Of a DNA stretch of 64,000 nucleotides, positions 1 to 9,031 are shown piece after piece. The stretch lies in NCBI GenBank assembly GCA_964419145.1, contig CAYQOM010000005.1, positions 1 to 64,000 of the forward strand. Reading direction: 5' to 3'. The notes beneath the pieces were generated by a model. It ran no database searches. It saw only the letters and a list, made by a program, of their open reading frames with translations, and was not told where the DNA came from. The stretch comes from UBA2336 sp964419145 (GTDB lineage Bacteria; Bacteroidota; Bacteroidia; Cytophagales; Cyclobacteriaceae). The position numbers were made by a program, and so were the translations under genes. How positions within the stretch are numbered: the stretch's first letter is position 1; each line of letters begins with the position of its first letter.

Positions 1-1283
1 CTTCTCCTGATATTACACCTTTGCTGGATGGTATCATTCAATATATTCCGTCACCAAAGTTAGAACAAGGTACTCCACAAATGTTGATCACTTCATTGGA
101 GTACTCTTCGTACATAGGTCGTGTAGCCATTGGTCGTATGCACCGTGGCGAATTAAAAGCCGGTCAGGCCGTGGCGCTGGTAAAGCGCGATGGCAAAACG
201 ATTGTGAAAGCGAAGATTAAAGATCTCTATGTATTTGAAGGATTTGAAAAACAGAAAGTAGAGTCTGTTTCTTCAGGAGAGATTTGTGCAATTGTAGGTC
301 TGGAAGGTTTTGAAATTGGCGATACGGTTACCGATCCCGAAAAACCTGAAGCATTAAAGTCCATTGCGATTGATGAGCCTACGATGAGTATGTTGTTTAC
401 CATTAACAACTCACCGTTTTATGGTAAGGAAGGTAAGTTTGTTACTTCACGTCACATCAAAGAAAGACTGGATAAAGAGTTAGAGAAAAATCTTGCATTG
501 CGCGTGTTGGATACGGGTTCTGCTGATAGCTTCATGGTATACGGCCGCGGTGTACTGCACTTGTCGGTGTTGATTGAAACCATGCGCAGGGAAGGATACG
601 AATTACAGATCGGTCAGCCGCAGGTAATTTATCGCGAGATTGATGGCGTGAAGTGTGAACCTGTTGAAGAACTGACTATCGATTTGCCTGAAACCGATGC
701 GGGTAAAGCCATCGAAACGGTTTCTGTTCGCAAAGGTGAGATGACCAACATGGAGCCGAAAGGGGATCGGATGATTTTAAAATTCATCATCCCGTCACGC
801 GGTATTATCGGGCTAAGAAATTATTTACTGAACGTAACAGCCGGTGAAGCGATTGTTACCCACCGCTTTAAGGAATATCAACCCTACAAAGGTGAGATTC
901 CGGGTCGTATCAACGGATCATTGATTGTGATGGAAGAGGGTGAGGCAATTCCGTACAGCTTGCACAACTTACAGGATCGGGGTAAGTTCTTTATCGATCC
1001 AGGAGAACCTGTTTACGAAGGCCAGGTAATTGGCGAACACAGCCGTGGTGGTGATCTGGTGATCAACGTTACCAAAACCAAAAAGCTAACCAACATCCGT
1101 GCTTCAGGCTCTGATGAAAAAATGCGCATTGCTCCAGCTATAAAATTCTCGCTGGAAGAAGCACTGGAATATATTCAGTCGGATGAATACGTGGAGGTTA
1201 CTCCTAAGTCGATTCGTCTGCGTAAAATTTACCTGAAGGAAAACGATCGTAAACGCGAACGCAACAAAGCCGTGGCAGTATGA
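1..1283 (+). CDS. typA: Ribosome-associated GTPase TypA/BipA, C-terminal part (5' end outside window)
   Basis: TypA/BipA is a translational GTPase of the EF-G family that binds the ribosome and helps assembly and stress or low-temperature growth. The frame is open to the first base of the window (it reads SPDITPLLDGII from position 3), so the TTG at 21 is not the start. About 425 of the usual roughly 605 residues are present: the end of the G domain, domain II (around SYIGRVAIGRMHRGELKAG), the EF-G domain III and V-like folds (GRGVLHLSVLIETMRREGYE) and the BipA-specific C-terminal domain (SRGIIGLRNYLLNVTAGEA, RIAPAIKFSLEEALEYI). The stop overlaps the next start (ATGA), so the downstream TPR gene is probably cotranscribed. 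The assignment is secure from these family motifs. Confidence 0.96.
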   Translation, partial: SPDITPLLDGIIQYIPSPKLEQGTPQMLITSLEYSSYIGRVAIGRMHRGELKAGQAVALVKRDGKTIVKAKIKDLYVFEGFEKQKVESVSSGEICAIVGLEGFEIGDTVTDPEKPEALKSIAIDEPTMSMLFTINNSPFYGKEGKFVTSRHIKERLDKELEKNLALRVLDTGSADSFMVYGRGVLHLSVLIETMRREGYELQIGQPQVIYREIDGVKCEPVEELTIDLPETDAGKAIETVSVRKGEMTNMEPKGDRMILKFIIPSRGIIGLRNYLLNVTAGEAIVTHRFKEYQPYKGEIPGRINGSLIVMEEGEAIPYSLHNLQDRGKFFIDPGEPVYEGQVIGEHSRGGDLVINVTKTKKLTNIRASGSDEKMRIAPAIKFSLEEALEYIQSDEYVEVTPKSIRLRKIYLKENDRKRERNKAVAV

Positions 1284-2119
1284 GGCAACTTGCCTGTATA
1301 GCAATTTTCTTGTTCACCATCTCGTTGACTTTTGGGCAATCGAAGCCAACGAAAATTCAATTGGCTGAGGCCTTGGGAGATACCCTTGCCCAGCAAGAAA
1401 ATTTTTCAGAGGCACTCAAACAGTACGCAAAGGTTATAAAGGCAACCAAACTCAAAACCAAAGAAGATCGCAAGATTCTCTACAAGCGTGCACTATGTTT
1501 GTTTTATTTGAGTGAGTATGAGAAGGCGTTGAGCGACCTGAATGTTTTCATTCCTGAAAACGAAGATGCACCGCGTGCCCGATTGTTTCGTGCTTTTGTG
1601 TATCGCGAGTTGGATGATCTGGAGAATCAATTGGTCGATATTCAATACGTTATTGAGCAGGATCCCATGAACCCTGACTTGTTGAAGTGGGAAGCAGGCT
1701 TGTTGGTAGAGATGGGCAAGAATGAAGAGGCTGTAGTGGCGTTGAAGAATATTAAACGGTGGGGTACAGATGCGGAGGTTGAATTTTACCTGGGCTTGGC
1801 TTACTACGGAATAAACAATGCCGATAGCGCCATTTTTCATTTTGATGAGGCGATTGCTATAAACGGAGGCTTTGTGCCTGCCTATACGTATGCCGGAGCG
1901 CTTTGCCTGGAAGAAGGAGCTTATGGGTTAGCCCTAACGTATATCAACCTGGCCTTGCGGTTGGAGGCCGACAATCCGCAATTGCTCTTTTATAAAGGAA
2001 TTGCATTGGTGGAGACGGGAAAGAAGGATGAAGGCTGTAGCTGCCTGAACCGCGCCTTTTATAAAGGTGTTGATGATGCCGGTGGCTACCTGGAAGAGTT
2101 TTGTTTTGATGCAGAATAA
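1280..2119 (+). CDS. Secreted/periplasmic TPR-repeat protein
   Basis: This 279-residue protein starts with a cleavable signal peptide (MRQLACIAIFLFTISLTFGQ) and then consists almost wholly of tetratricopeptide-like helical repeats: SEALKQYAKVIKA, EKALSDLNVFI, EEAVVALKNIKR, DSAIFHFDEAIAI and GLALTYINLALRL. A Cys pair near the C-terminus (CSC) is the only other notable feature. TPR proteins act as protein-interaction scaffolds; the partner cannot be told from sequence. The start ATG overlaps the typA stop by four bases, which implies translational coupling. No known gene name is recognised. Confidence 0.85.
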   Translation: MRQLACIAIFLFTISLTFGQSKPTKIQLAEALGDTLAQQENFSEALKQYAKVIKATKLKTKEDRKILYKRALCLFYLSEYEKALSDLNVFIPENEDAPRARLFRAFVYRELDDLENQLVDIQYVIEQDPMNPDLLKWEAGLLVEMGKNEEAVVALKNIKRWGTDAEVEFYLGLAYYGINNADSAIFHFDEAIAINGGFVPAYTYAGALCLEEGAYGLALTYINLALRLEADNPQLLFYKGIALVETGKKDEGCSCLNRAFYKGVDDAGGYLEEFCFDAE

Positions 2120-2166
2120 GGGGGTATAATTCGCCCGTTTCTGCTTGCTGACTGACTTTGCCCTGC

Positions 2167-2174
2167 TATTTTTG
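2167..2174 (+). promoter_or_regulatory. Candidate Bacteroidota -7 box (TATTTTTG) of guaA
   Basis: TATTTTTG matches the Bacteroidota -7 consensus TAnnTTTG exactly and ends three bases before the guaA ATG. No convincing TTTG -33 box at the right spacing was seen. If it is used, the guaA transcript would have almost no leader. Confidence 0.4.
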
Positions 2175-2177
2175 CAC

Positions 2178-3704
2178 ATGCCTGAACAGATATTAATCCT
2201 TGATTTTGGTTCGCAATACACCCAATTAATCGCCCGCAGGGTTCGCGAACTGAATGTGTACTGCGAAATTCATCCTTTCAATAAAATCCCAGAAATAACC
2301 AATCAAATTAAGGGGATTATCCTTTCCGGAAGCCCATGTTCGGTTAGGGATGCTGGCTCTCCTGATGTTGACTTAAAGATTTTTAAGAACCTACCGGTTT
2401 TGGGTGTTTGCTATGGCGCCCAACTGATTGCACACAAGAGTGGTGGCTCGGTTTTACCTTCACAAATACGGGAATATGGTCGCGCTAAACTCACCACCGT
2501 TGATCACCATAATGAATTACTAAAGGAGATTTCACTCGATACACAAGTATGGATGTCGCATAGCGATACCATTGCCTCCGTTCCCGATTCGTTTGAAATT
2601 ATTTCCAGCACGCCTTCCGTAAAAGTGGCCGCGTATCACGTAAAGGATACGCAGACCTACGGCATTCAGTTTCATCCGGAAGTAACACATACCGTAGAGG
2701 GCAAAAACCTGCTACGTAATTTCGTGGTGCACATCTGTAATTGTTCGCAAGACTGGACTCCCGATCAGTTCGTGGAAACCACGGTTGCTGATCTTCAAAA
2801 GAAATTGGGCAATGATAAAGTGGTTATGGCGTTATCTGGTGGTGTGGATTCGACTGTGGCCGCAACGCTTATACATAAAGCCATTGGGAAAAATCTGCAT
2901 TGCATTTTTGTGGATAACGGATTGTTGCGCAAAAATGAATTTGAGCAAGTGCTGGAATCTTACAAAGGCATGGGGTTGAACATTAAAGGTGTTGATGCCA
3001 AGGAGAAATTTTATTCTGCACTAAGCGGATTGAGCGAGCCTGAAGCCAAACGCAAAGCGATTGGTAAAACATTTATTGAGGTATTTGATGAAGAGGCACA
3101 TCACTTAACCGATGTGAAGTGGCTGGGTCAGGGCACGATCTATCCGGATGTAATTGAATCCGTTTCGGTGAAAGGTCCATCGGCTACAATCAAGTCGCAC
3201 CATAATGTTGGTGGCTTGCCGGAAAAGATGAAGATGAAAGTAGTGGAGCCATTGAACACCTTGTTTAAAGATGAAGTACGCATCGTAGGTAAAACGTTAG
3301 GCATAGATCCATCAATATTAGGTCGTCATCCATTTCCGGGCCCTGGTCTGGGTATTCGGATTTTGGGCGAAATCACGGCCGAAAAGGTTCGGATTTTGCA
3401 GGAAGTTGACGCTATCTTTATCGGTGCCTTGCGCCAACATGGATTATATGAGTCAGTGTGGCAGGCAGGTGCCGTGTTGCTGCCGGTGCAGTCGGTAGGT
3501 GTGATGGGCGATGAGCGTACCTATGAGCAAGTGGTAGCCTTACGTGCAGTAACCAGCACCGATGGAATGACAGCCGATTGGGTGCATTTGCCGTATGCAT
3601 TTTTGGCAGAGGTATCAAGTGACATTATCAATAAAGTAAAAGGAGTGAACCGCGTGGTGTATGACATCAGCTCAAAACCACCGGCCACCATTGAATGGGA
3701 ATAA
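2178..3704 (+). CDS. guaA: GMP synthase (glutamine-hydrolysing)
   Basis: GuaA converts XMP to GMP with ATP and glutamine, the last step of guanine nucleotide synthesis, in the cytoplasm. The 508-residue product has the usual two-part build. The class I glutamine amidotransferase has nucleophile Cys78 (GVCYGAQLIAH) and His166/Glu168 (QFHPEVTHT). The ATP-pyrophosphatase domain has the P-loop SGGVDS (about 220-225), and the GMP synthetase C-terminal dimerisation domain carries PGPGLGIRILGEIT and ends KPPATIEWE. The ATG at 2178 is chosen because the family starts directly before the ILILDFGSQY strand; an upstream TTG in frame adds eleven residues with no family match. The stop lies four bases before the next gene. 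Confidence 0.97.
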   Translation: MPEQILILDFGSQYTQLIARRVRELNVYCEIHPFNKIPEITNQIKGIILSGSPCSVRDAGSPDVDLKIFKNLPVLGVCYGAQLIAHKSGGSVLPSQIREYGRAKLTTVDHHNELLKEISLDTQVWMSHSDTIASVPDSFEIISSTPSVKVAAYHVKDTQTYGIQFHPEVTHTVEGKNLLRNFVVHICNCSQDWTPDQFVETTVADLQKKLGNDKVVMALSGGVDSTVAATLIHKAIGKNLHCIFVDNGLLRKNEFEQVLESYKGMGLNIKGVDAKEKFYSALSGLSEPEAKRKAIGKTFIEVFDEEAHHLTDVKWLGQGTIYPDVIESVSVKGPSATIKSHHNVGGLPEKMKMKVVEPLNTLFKDEVRIVGKTLGIDPSILGRHPFPGPGLGIRILGEITAEKVRILQEVDAIFIGALRQHGLYESVWQAGAVLLPVQSVGVMGDERTYEQVVALRAVTSTDGMTADWVHLPYAFLAEVSSDIINKVKGVNRVVYDISSKPPATIEWE

Positions 3705-3708
3705 GCCA

Positions 3709-5463
3709 ATGATCAGAAGCTTACTTTTTATTTTAATAACCTCAACAATTGTCAATTGTCAATTGTCAATTGTTAATGTGGTTAACGCACAGGTTAATTA
3801 CCAGCAACAGTACTCCAATGCCAAGTCGCTTTTTAAGGAGGGCAGGTATAACCTGGCAATGGAGAGTTTCAAGTCGCTGATTGCATACGATAAAGAAAAT
3901 CCGTTTTCTGAGTATGCTTCCTTTTACTATGCATTGAGTGCGTATCAACAAGGGTATAAATCTGTGGCAAAAGATATGCTGCTTCAAATCCGACAGTTGT
4001 ATCCTACATGGGATCAACTGGATGAAGTGAGTTTATGGCTGGGTAAAATTCAATTTGATAATGGAGAGTACTTCCAGGCCATGAATCAGTTAGGGACTCT
4101 GAAAAACCAGAAGCTTCAAAAAGACATTCAGCTGATAAAGAAGACAGGCCTGGCTCCACTAACGGATGTACCAACCCTGATCCGTTTACACGAAGAATAT
4201 CCAAAAGATGCGATAGTCGGTGAACGATTGGCTGCCGAACTTTCCAAAAGCGGAGTGGGAAAGGAGCAGCAGGAGTTGTTGGAAAAACTGATTTCAACAT
4301 TTAAACTTAAAAAGGCTGAATACATAACAGGGCCTCCACCAACTGTATTCAAAGACATATACAGTGTTTCGGTTTTGTTTCCGTTTCAGGTAAACACGCT
4401 CGAGCCAACCCTTGCGCGCAAGCGCAACCAAAGTATTCTTGATTTGTATGAAGGCATGAAACTGGCGGTAGATACTCTTAAGAAGATGGGAATCAACATC
4501 AGTTTACGAGCATATGACACAGATCGCAATCCAGAGAAGATAAAATCGATTCTTGAGTTGGATGAATTAAAACATACCGACCTGATTGTTGGTCCGCTTT
4601 TTCAAGAAGAGAATGACACAGTGCAGGAGTTTTCCAGAAAGAATAAAATCAACCTGTTTAATCCGGTTACCAATAATTTTGATTTGGTAAGTGATAATCC
4701 CTTTGGTTTTCTTTTTCAACCTTCATTGGAAACATTGGGTGAACAATCGGCCAAATTCATGGGCGAATTTCTGACCAACAAAACATGCATGGTGTTTATG
4801 GGTAATACCAGTCGCGATTCCGTGCTCGCCATGAGTTTTTTGAACGCGGCACTAGACACAGATCTTGAGATTACCCAGATAAAGGGCTTTACTAAGGAAT
4901 CATCAGGCGAAATACTTAAAATTCTGGCTACGCCAACTGAGTTTGATGAGTTCAAGTATCCCACTCAATTTACGTTACCGAAAGATAGCCTGGGGGGAAT
5001 CTTTGTTGCCTCTGACGATCCGCTTATCTACACGAAAGTAATCAGCAGTGTAACCACGCGTGGTGATAGTATTTTAATTTTGGGATCGGAGAGTTGGCTA
5101 GACCAAACTACAGACTATGAAAAACTGAATGCGCTTGGCGTGGTCATGTTTGCATCAAACTTTACATCACCTGAGCATAGCCTGTATAATTACTTCCTCC
5201 AAAAATTCACGCGAACACATGGCCGTACAACCAGCACCCTACCCTATACCGATTATGCAAAGATTGGGTTTGACTTCATGTTTTTTGCTGGACACATGCT
5301 TAAGAAGCACGGAGTTTACTTTCAGGAAGGATTGAGCAAGGCAGAGATTCCCGGATTCCTGACAGAAGGATATGATTTTCAATACAGCCGCGACAATCAA
5401 CATGTGCCTTTTATCCGTTTTAGTAATGGTCAATTAGTACGCATTACGCCTGCGGATAAGTGA
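3709..5463 (+). CDS. Periplasmic TPR plus ABC-type substrate-binding (LpoA-like) protein
   Basis: The 584-residue product has a signal peptide ending near VVNAQ, then TPR-like helices (YSNAKSLFKEGRYNLAMESFKSLI, YALSAYQQGYKSVAKDML) to about residue 200. From about 225 it has a type I periplasmic-binding-protein fold (YSVSVLFPFQV, EGMKLAVDTLKKMGINISLRAYDTDRN, HTDLIVGPLFQEENDTV, ILGSESWLDQTTDYEKLN). The order TPR then Peripla_BP resembles LpoA-type activators of penicillin-binding proteins and Bacteroidota amino-acid-binding-like proteins; a transport role is less likely because no permease is nearby. It follows guaA after four bases, with ATG 3709 chosen since it opens the signal peptide. The hydrophobic part of the signal peptide is encoded by a short tandem repeat (see repeat at 3744). 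Confidence 0.75.
   Translation: MIRSLLFILITSTIVNCQLSIVNVVNAQVNYQQQYSNAKSLFKEGRYNLAMESFKSLIAYDKENPFSEYASFYYALSAYQQGYKSVAKDMLLQIRQLYPTWDQLDEVSLWLGKIQFDNGEYFQAMNQLGTLKNQKLQKDIQLIKKTGLAPLTDVPTLIRLHEEYPKDAIVGERLAAELSKSGVGKEQQELLEKLISTFKLKKAEYITGPPPTVFKDIYSVSVLFPFQVNTLEPTLARKRNQSILDLYEGMKLAVDTLKKMGINISLRAYDTDRNPEKIKSILELDELKHTDLIVGPLFQEENDTVQEFSRKNKINLFNPVTNNFDLVSDNPFGFLFQPSLETLGEQSAKFMGEFLTNKTCMVFMGNTSRDSVLAMSFLNAALDTDLEITQIKGFTKESSGEILKILATPTEFDEFKYPTQFTLPKDSLGGIFVASDDPLIYTKVISSVTTRGDSILILGSESWLDQTTDYEKLNALGVVMFASNFTSPEHSLYNYFLQKFTRTHGRTTSTLPYTDYAKIGFDFMFFAGHMLKKHGVYFQEGLSKAEIPGFLTEGYDFQYSRDNQHVPFIRFSNGQLVRITPADK
3744..3776. repeat. CAATTGT tandem word repeat inside a signal-peptide coding region
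   Basis: Four near-tandem copies of CAATTGT/GTCAATT lie in frame within the signal peptide of the following protein and encode its TIVNCQLSIVN stretch. The same word family recurs, imperfectly, at 19250-19279 inside icmF. Confidence 0.85.
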
Positions 5464-5698
5464 TGGATTTGTGTATTTAATATGGATTTAAAGAACACAA
5501 AAAACACCTGTTTCAAAGGGATCGTGAAAGAATAAATTCCTTAGTGTGGTTCATATATGAGCCTCGCCATAGGCGATAACAAGTCGGGGAATCCGTTTAT
5601 TTTTAAGGAGAATCTTACATCCACGGGGTTACGGGGGCTATTAAACCCCCATTTATCCCCATAATTTTCTTACTTTTACCTGTTATAGAAACTTTCTT

Positions 5699-6712
5699 AT
5701 GAGAAAAGGGAAGCACTTTTTTGCAGTTATCGGCCTGCTATTTTTTGGTTTTGCGGCCTTCGGTCAGGATGACCGGAAAGATAAAACTGCGGTAACCTAT
5801 GAAGAACTGTACGATGAGCCTTATTCCATTAATAAGCTCTTTGTCGGGTTTCAACCTCTTTATGGAGAAATATTCGCCACGAATATCAATGCCGGTTTTG
5901 GCTTTGAAGCGCAGTATTTTCTTCAGGATAAGATGAATTTCAAGGCGCAGTTCCGTAAAACCTATAGCAAGACGTTTTACGATTTCTCCCGGGATTTGGC
6001 CCAGAAAATCAGTGATGTGGACAACCGCACCGAAGTGTACAACTATTATGAATTTGGTGGAACCTATCACGTTAAGGATTTTGAGTCCAGCTCGAAAACA
6101 AAAATGTTTTTATATAAAAACAGCTACAAGGGAAATAAGTGGGCTGCTCGCGTTCCGTTGAATGCCGAAATACCCTGTAAGGTGAGAAAAATTTATGGCG
6201 TTCGCCTGGGTGGAATCATTTGGGATAGCTCAACGGATATCAACCGTGCATTGGATGCACAAGACCTTACTCATGCTGATCTCCAGGATGCGGAAGGTGA
6301 TGGACTTCCGGACAACATTGATGTATTCTCCAATATTGCTTCAAAAGGATTGTATGTTGGGGGTTCCATGACCTGGATCCGCAACGTGGCTGTAAGTTTT
6401 GATAAATTTGAAACGGGTGTAGATGATCTTATTCTAACCACCTATTTCGATATTTTGGTTTCACCATGGATTTCATTAGACGATGTTGTTTACCAGGGTG
6501 AAGTGTACAGCATTGAAGCGATCAAAACCAACAAGATTGGTTTTCGTGCCGGTATTGAAGGAAGATTTAACCGCACATTAAGCTGGTCGTACGGTGGTGA
6601 AATTGGTTACCGCCCCAGCATTGATGGCCGCGGATTTTTTGCCTTATTAAAAATCAGTTTCCCGGTGTATAGCACCAACCTCGATTACAAGGTAGAGGCA
6701 TTTGGTAAATAA
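5699..6712 (+). CDS. Predicted outer-membrane beta-barrel protein
   Basis: The 337-residue product has a signal peptide (ending FAAFGQ) and then alternating aromatic and small residues in strand-like segments typical of an outer-membrane barrel, for example INAGFGFEAQYFLQ, MNFKAQFRKTYSKTF, IGFRAGIEGRFNRTLSWSYGGEIGYR and FFALLKISFPVY near the end. Around residue 200 there is an acidic calcium-site-like stretch, DAEGDGLPDNIDVF, resembling thrombospondin type 3 repeats; in a barrel this would lie in a surface loop. The 235-base gap upstream shows no clear promoter; it holds a short GGGGG/CCCCC hairpin near 5630-5650. hutI follows after eight bases and may be read on the same transcript. Specific function unknown. 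Confidence 0.6.
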   Translation: MRKGKHFFAVIGLLFFGFAAFGQDDRKDKTAVTYEELYDEPYSINKLFVGFQPLYGEIFATNINAGFGFEAQYFLQDKMNFKAQFRKTYSKTFYDFSRDLAQKISDVDNRTEVYNYYEFGGTYHVKDFESSSKTKMFLYKNSYKGNKWAARVPLNAEIPCKVRKIYGVRLGGIIWDSSTDINRALDAQDLTHADLQDAEGDGLPDNIDVFSNIASKGLYVGGSMTWIRNVAVSFDKFETGVDDLILTTYFDILVSPWISLDDVVYQGEVYSIEAIKTNKIGFRAGIEGRFNRTLSWSYGGEIGYRPSIDGRGFFALLKISFPVYSTNLDYKVEAFGK

Positions 6713-6720
6713 GTTGACTC

Positions 6721-7956
6721 GTGGCCTGGGATATTCTCATTCAGAATATTAAGGGACTCGTTCAGGTCAGAGAAAACATTTCCTTACCACTTAGGGGTAT
6801 GGCCATGGGCGAGTTGCCCGTGTTGGAAAATGCCTACCTCGCTATGGAAGGCAATCGCATATCAGCCTATGGGGCGATGCAGGATTTAAAAGACAAATCT
6901 GCAAAGCAAATTATTGACGCAACAGGCCGTTTTGTTTTTCCTTCCTTTGTTGATTCACACACACACCTGGTTTTTGCTGCCAGCCGCGAAGAAGAGTTTG
7001 TGATGAAAATCAAGGGTGCTAGTTATGAGCAGATTGCTGCCGCAGGAGGCGGAATTTTAAACTCGGCCAAAAAACTTCAGCAGATTTCAGAGGAGGAATT
7101 ATTTCAGCGTTCATTGGTACGTGCTTATGAAATTATTCGGTTGGGTACAGGCGTAGTAGAAATTAAAAGCGGATATGGATTGACACTTCGTGATGAATTG
7201 AAAATGCTTCGTGTGGCGAGACGCATCGGGGCAGAGACGCCACTTAAAGTAAGAACAACATTTCTGGGTGCCCATGCTGTTCCTAAAGAATTGAAAAAGC
7301 AGGAGTACATTAAGCAAATACTGGAAGAAATGATTCCGGCTGTAGCCGAAGAAAACCTGGCTGACTACATTGATGTTTTTTGCGAACAAGGATTTTTTTC
7401 ACCTGAAGAAACAGAACAAATTGTTGAACGTGGAAAAGCTTTTGGTATGAAACCCCGCATTCATGCCAATCAACTTCATCGCTCGGGTGGGGTACAGGTG
7501 GGGGTAAAGACAGGCGCATTAAGTGTAGATCACCTGGAAAATATTGTTGAGGAGGAAATTGAATTGCTTAAGACGAGTAATGTGATGCCAACTGCGTTAC
7601 CGGGTGCTGCTTTCTTTCTAAACTCGCCTTTTCCACCAGCCCGTAAAATGCTTGAGGCCGGGTTGCCATTGGCTATTGCGTCAGACTACAACCCAGGAAG
7701 CTCGCCCTCAGGTAACATGGCACAAATGGTTGCACTGGCTTGTATAAAAATGAAACTCACACCTGAAGAAGCCATTAATGCTGCAACCCTTAATACGGCA
7801 TACGCATTGGAATTATCCGATCAGTACGGAAGTATCACGAAAGGAAAAATAGCCAATATGTTTATTACCAAACCTATTCCTTCGGTTGCTTACCTTCCTT
7901 ACTCATTTGGAAGTAATGTGGTTGACACGGTAATTCTGAATGGTAGAATCGTATAG
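6721..7956 (+). CDS. hutI: Imidazolonepropionase
   Basis: HutI hydrolyses 4-imidazolone-5-propanoate to N-formimino-L-glutamate in histidine degradation (EC 3.5.2.7). The 411-residue length is that of the family. Metal and substrate motifs of this amidohydrolase are in place: the HxH in FVDSHTHLVFAASREEEF, the Tyr-containing SGYGL, HAVP, HANQLHRSGGVQVG, SVDHLE and the late Asp in SDYNPGSSPSGNM. GTG at 6721 is the start because the protein N-terminus MAWDILIQNI aligns with the beta-strand that opens the family and no ATG is available before it. Other hut genes (hutH, hutU) are not in the window. Confidence 0.95.
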   Translation: MAWDILIQNIKGLVQVRENISLPLRGMAMGELPVLENAYLAMEGNRISAYGAMQDLKDKSAKQIIDATGRFVFPSFVDSHTHLVFAASREEEFVMKIKGASYEQIAAAGGGILNSAKKLQQISEEELFQRSLVRAYEIIRLGTGVVEIKSGYGLTLRDELKMLRVARRIGAETPLKVRTTFLGAHAVPKELKKQEYIKQILEEMIPAVAEENLADYIDVFCEQGFFSPEETEQIVERGKAFGMKPRIHANQLHRSGGVQVGVKTGALSVDHLENIVEEEIELLKTSNVMPTALPGAAFFLNSPFPPARKMLEAGLPLAIASDYNPGSSPSGNMAQMVALACIKMKLTPEEAINAATLNTAYALELSDQYGSITKGKIANMFITKPIPSVAYLPYSFGSNVVDTVILNGRIV

Positions 7957-7993
7957 TCAACCTCAATCACACAATCCCCAACACGTAATTCTA

Positions 7994-8398
7994 CTACGGT
8001 TTTCTTACCTCAACGGAGAATGTGATGGTACTGCTGATGGAAGCGGCTACCGAGCAATATTTTTCCAGCGATAGCGCTGCCACTTTGTTCAACTCCTCTT
8101 CCTCAACATCGGGTGAGGTAATGATGTATTTGCAATGAATATCGGTGAACCTGCGAGGTGTTTCATCCCTGCGGGTTCCTGTAGTTTCAATAACAAAGTC
8201 GGTAATGGTTTTCTTTCTTTTCTTCAGAATCAGTACGATGTCCACTGCGCCACATCCCGCTAACGATGAAAGTAGCAGTTCAGTGGGTGATTGTGCTTGC
8301 TTTTTATCTGCTGAACGCATATCAATCGCAATCGCATGACCAGCAGCGTTTGTAGCTTCATACACCTCATCTTCAAGCATTCGGGTAACTATTTTCAT
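7994..8398 (-). CDS. OsmC/Ohr-family peroxiredoxin-like protein
   Basis: OsmC-family proteins reduce organic hydroperoxides with a pair of reactive cysteines. The 134-residue protein has both: Cys49 in LLSSLAGCGAVD and Cys115 in EKYCSVAASI, at the spacing of the family. The subfamily (OsmC, YhfA-like or Ohr) cannot be fixed; the short N-terminus and the SPTELLLSSLAGC form fit the YhfA-like OsmC group better than Ohr. It stands alone, convergent with hutI and divergent from apt, with 70 bases between the two starts. Confidence 0.88.
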   Translation of the reverse strand: MKIVTRMLEDEVYEATNAAGHAIAIDMRSADKKQAQSPTELLLSSLAGCGAVDIVLILKKRKKTITDFVIETTGTRRDETPRRFTDIHCKYIITSPDVEEEELNKVAALSLEKYCSVAASISSTITFSVEVRKP

Positions 8399-8439
8399 AG
8401 ATTGGAAAAGTTATAATTTTAATTATGTAGGTACTCCTT

Positions 8440-8447
8440 TATTTTTG
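8440..8447 (+). promoter_or_regulatory. Candidate -7 box (TATTTTTG) upstream of apt
   Basis: TATTTTTG matches the Bacteroidota TAnnTTTG consensus and lies 21 bases before the apt ATG; a T-rich segment about 20 bases further upstream could act as a weak -33 element. Confidence 0.45.
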
Positions 8448-8468
8448 GCAAGTTAAAAAAATCCACCG

Positions 8469-9002
8469 ATGACACTCGAGCAAAGAATTAAAGCAAGCAT
8501 TCGCGATGTTCAGGATTATCCCAAGCCAGGAATTGTATTTAAGGACATAACCCCTGTACTGTCAGACCCGGAACTATTGCGGACAGTTGCGAAAGAAATG
8601 GCTAATCATTTTCGTAGCAGAAAGATTGACGCTATAGCTGCTGTGGAGGCTCGTGGCTTTATTTTGGGAGGCATTTTGGCGCATGAGTTGGGTTGCAGTT
8701 TTCTGCCCGTCAGGAAAGTGGGAAAGCTTCCCTTCACAACCTTGTCTGAGAAATACACGCTTGAGTACGGTACCGCAGCCATTGAAATGCATGTGGATGC
8801 GGTAAAGCGCGGTTGGAATGTGCTGATTCATGATGATTTGCTGGCCACTGGCGGAACCGCGGGTGCCGCTGGCCGTCTCGTAAGGCAATCAGGCGGAGTG
8901 GTGGCAGGATTTTCTTTCCTGATTAACCTTTCTTTTTTGCCTGGCTATGCCCGTCTTGAACAAGAATTCGGTATTCAGCCCGATTGTTTGGTTACGTATT
9001 AA
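8469..9002 (+). CDS. apt: Adenine phosphoribosyltransferase
   Basis: Apt salvages adenine to AMP with PRPP in the cytoplasm. The 177-residue length is typical. It begins with the conserved DYPKPGIVFKDITPVL segment, has the AAVEARGFILGG loop, the KLP hood segment (VRKVGKLP) and the PRPP-binding motif VLIHDDLLATGGT at residues 118-130. The following LON-domain gene starts 29 bases downstream, so the two may share a transcript that ends at the hairpin at 9620. Confidence 0.96.
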   Translation: MTLEQRIKASIRDVQDYPKPGIVFKDITPVLSDPELLRTVAKEMANHFRSRKIDAIAAVEARGFILGGILAHELGCSFLPVRKVGKLPFTTLSEKYTLEYGTAAIEMHVDAVKRGWNVLIHDDLLATGGTAGAAGRLVRQSGGVVAGFSFLINLSFLPGYARLEQEFGIQPDCLVTY

Positions 9003-9031
9003 CCATTCGTGTAGTTAAGCGTTAAAGCATT

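Noticed and set aside
21..23. TTG as start of the first gene
   Set aside because: The frame is open to base 1 and reads TypA sequence before it; the gene is cut by the window edge.
5625..5655. Intrinsic terminator (GGGGG/CCCCC hairpin) before the outer-membrane barrel gene
   Set aside because: The stem is only about five bases and no T tract follows it.
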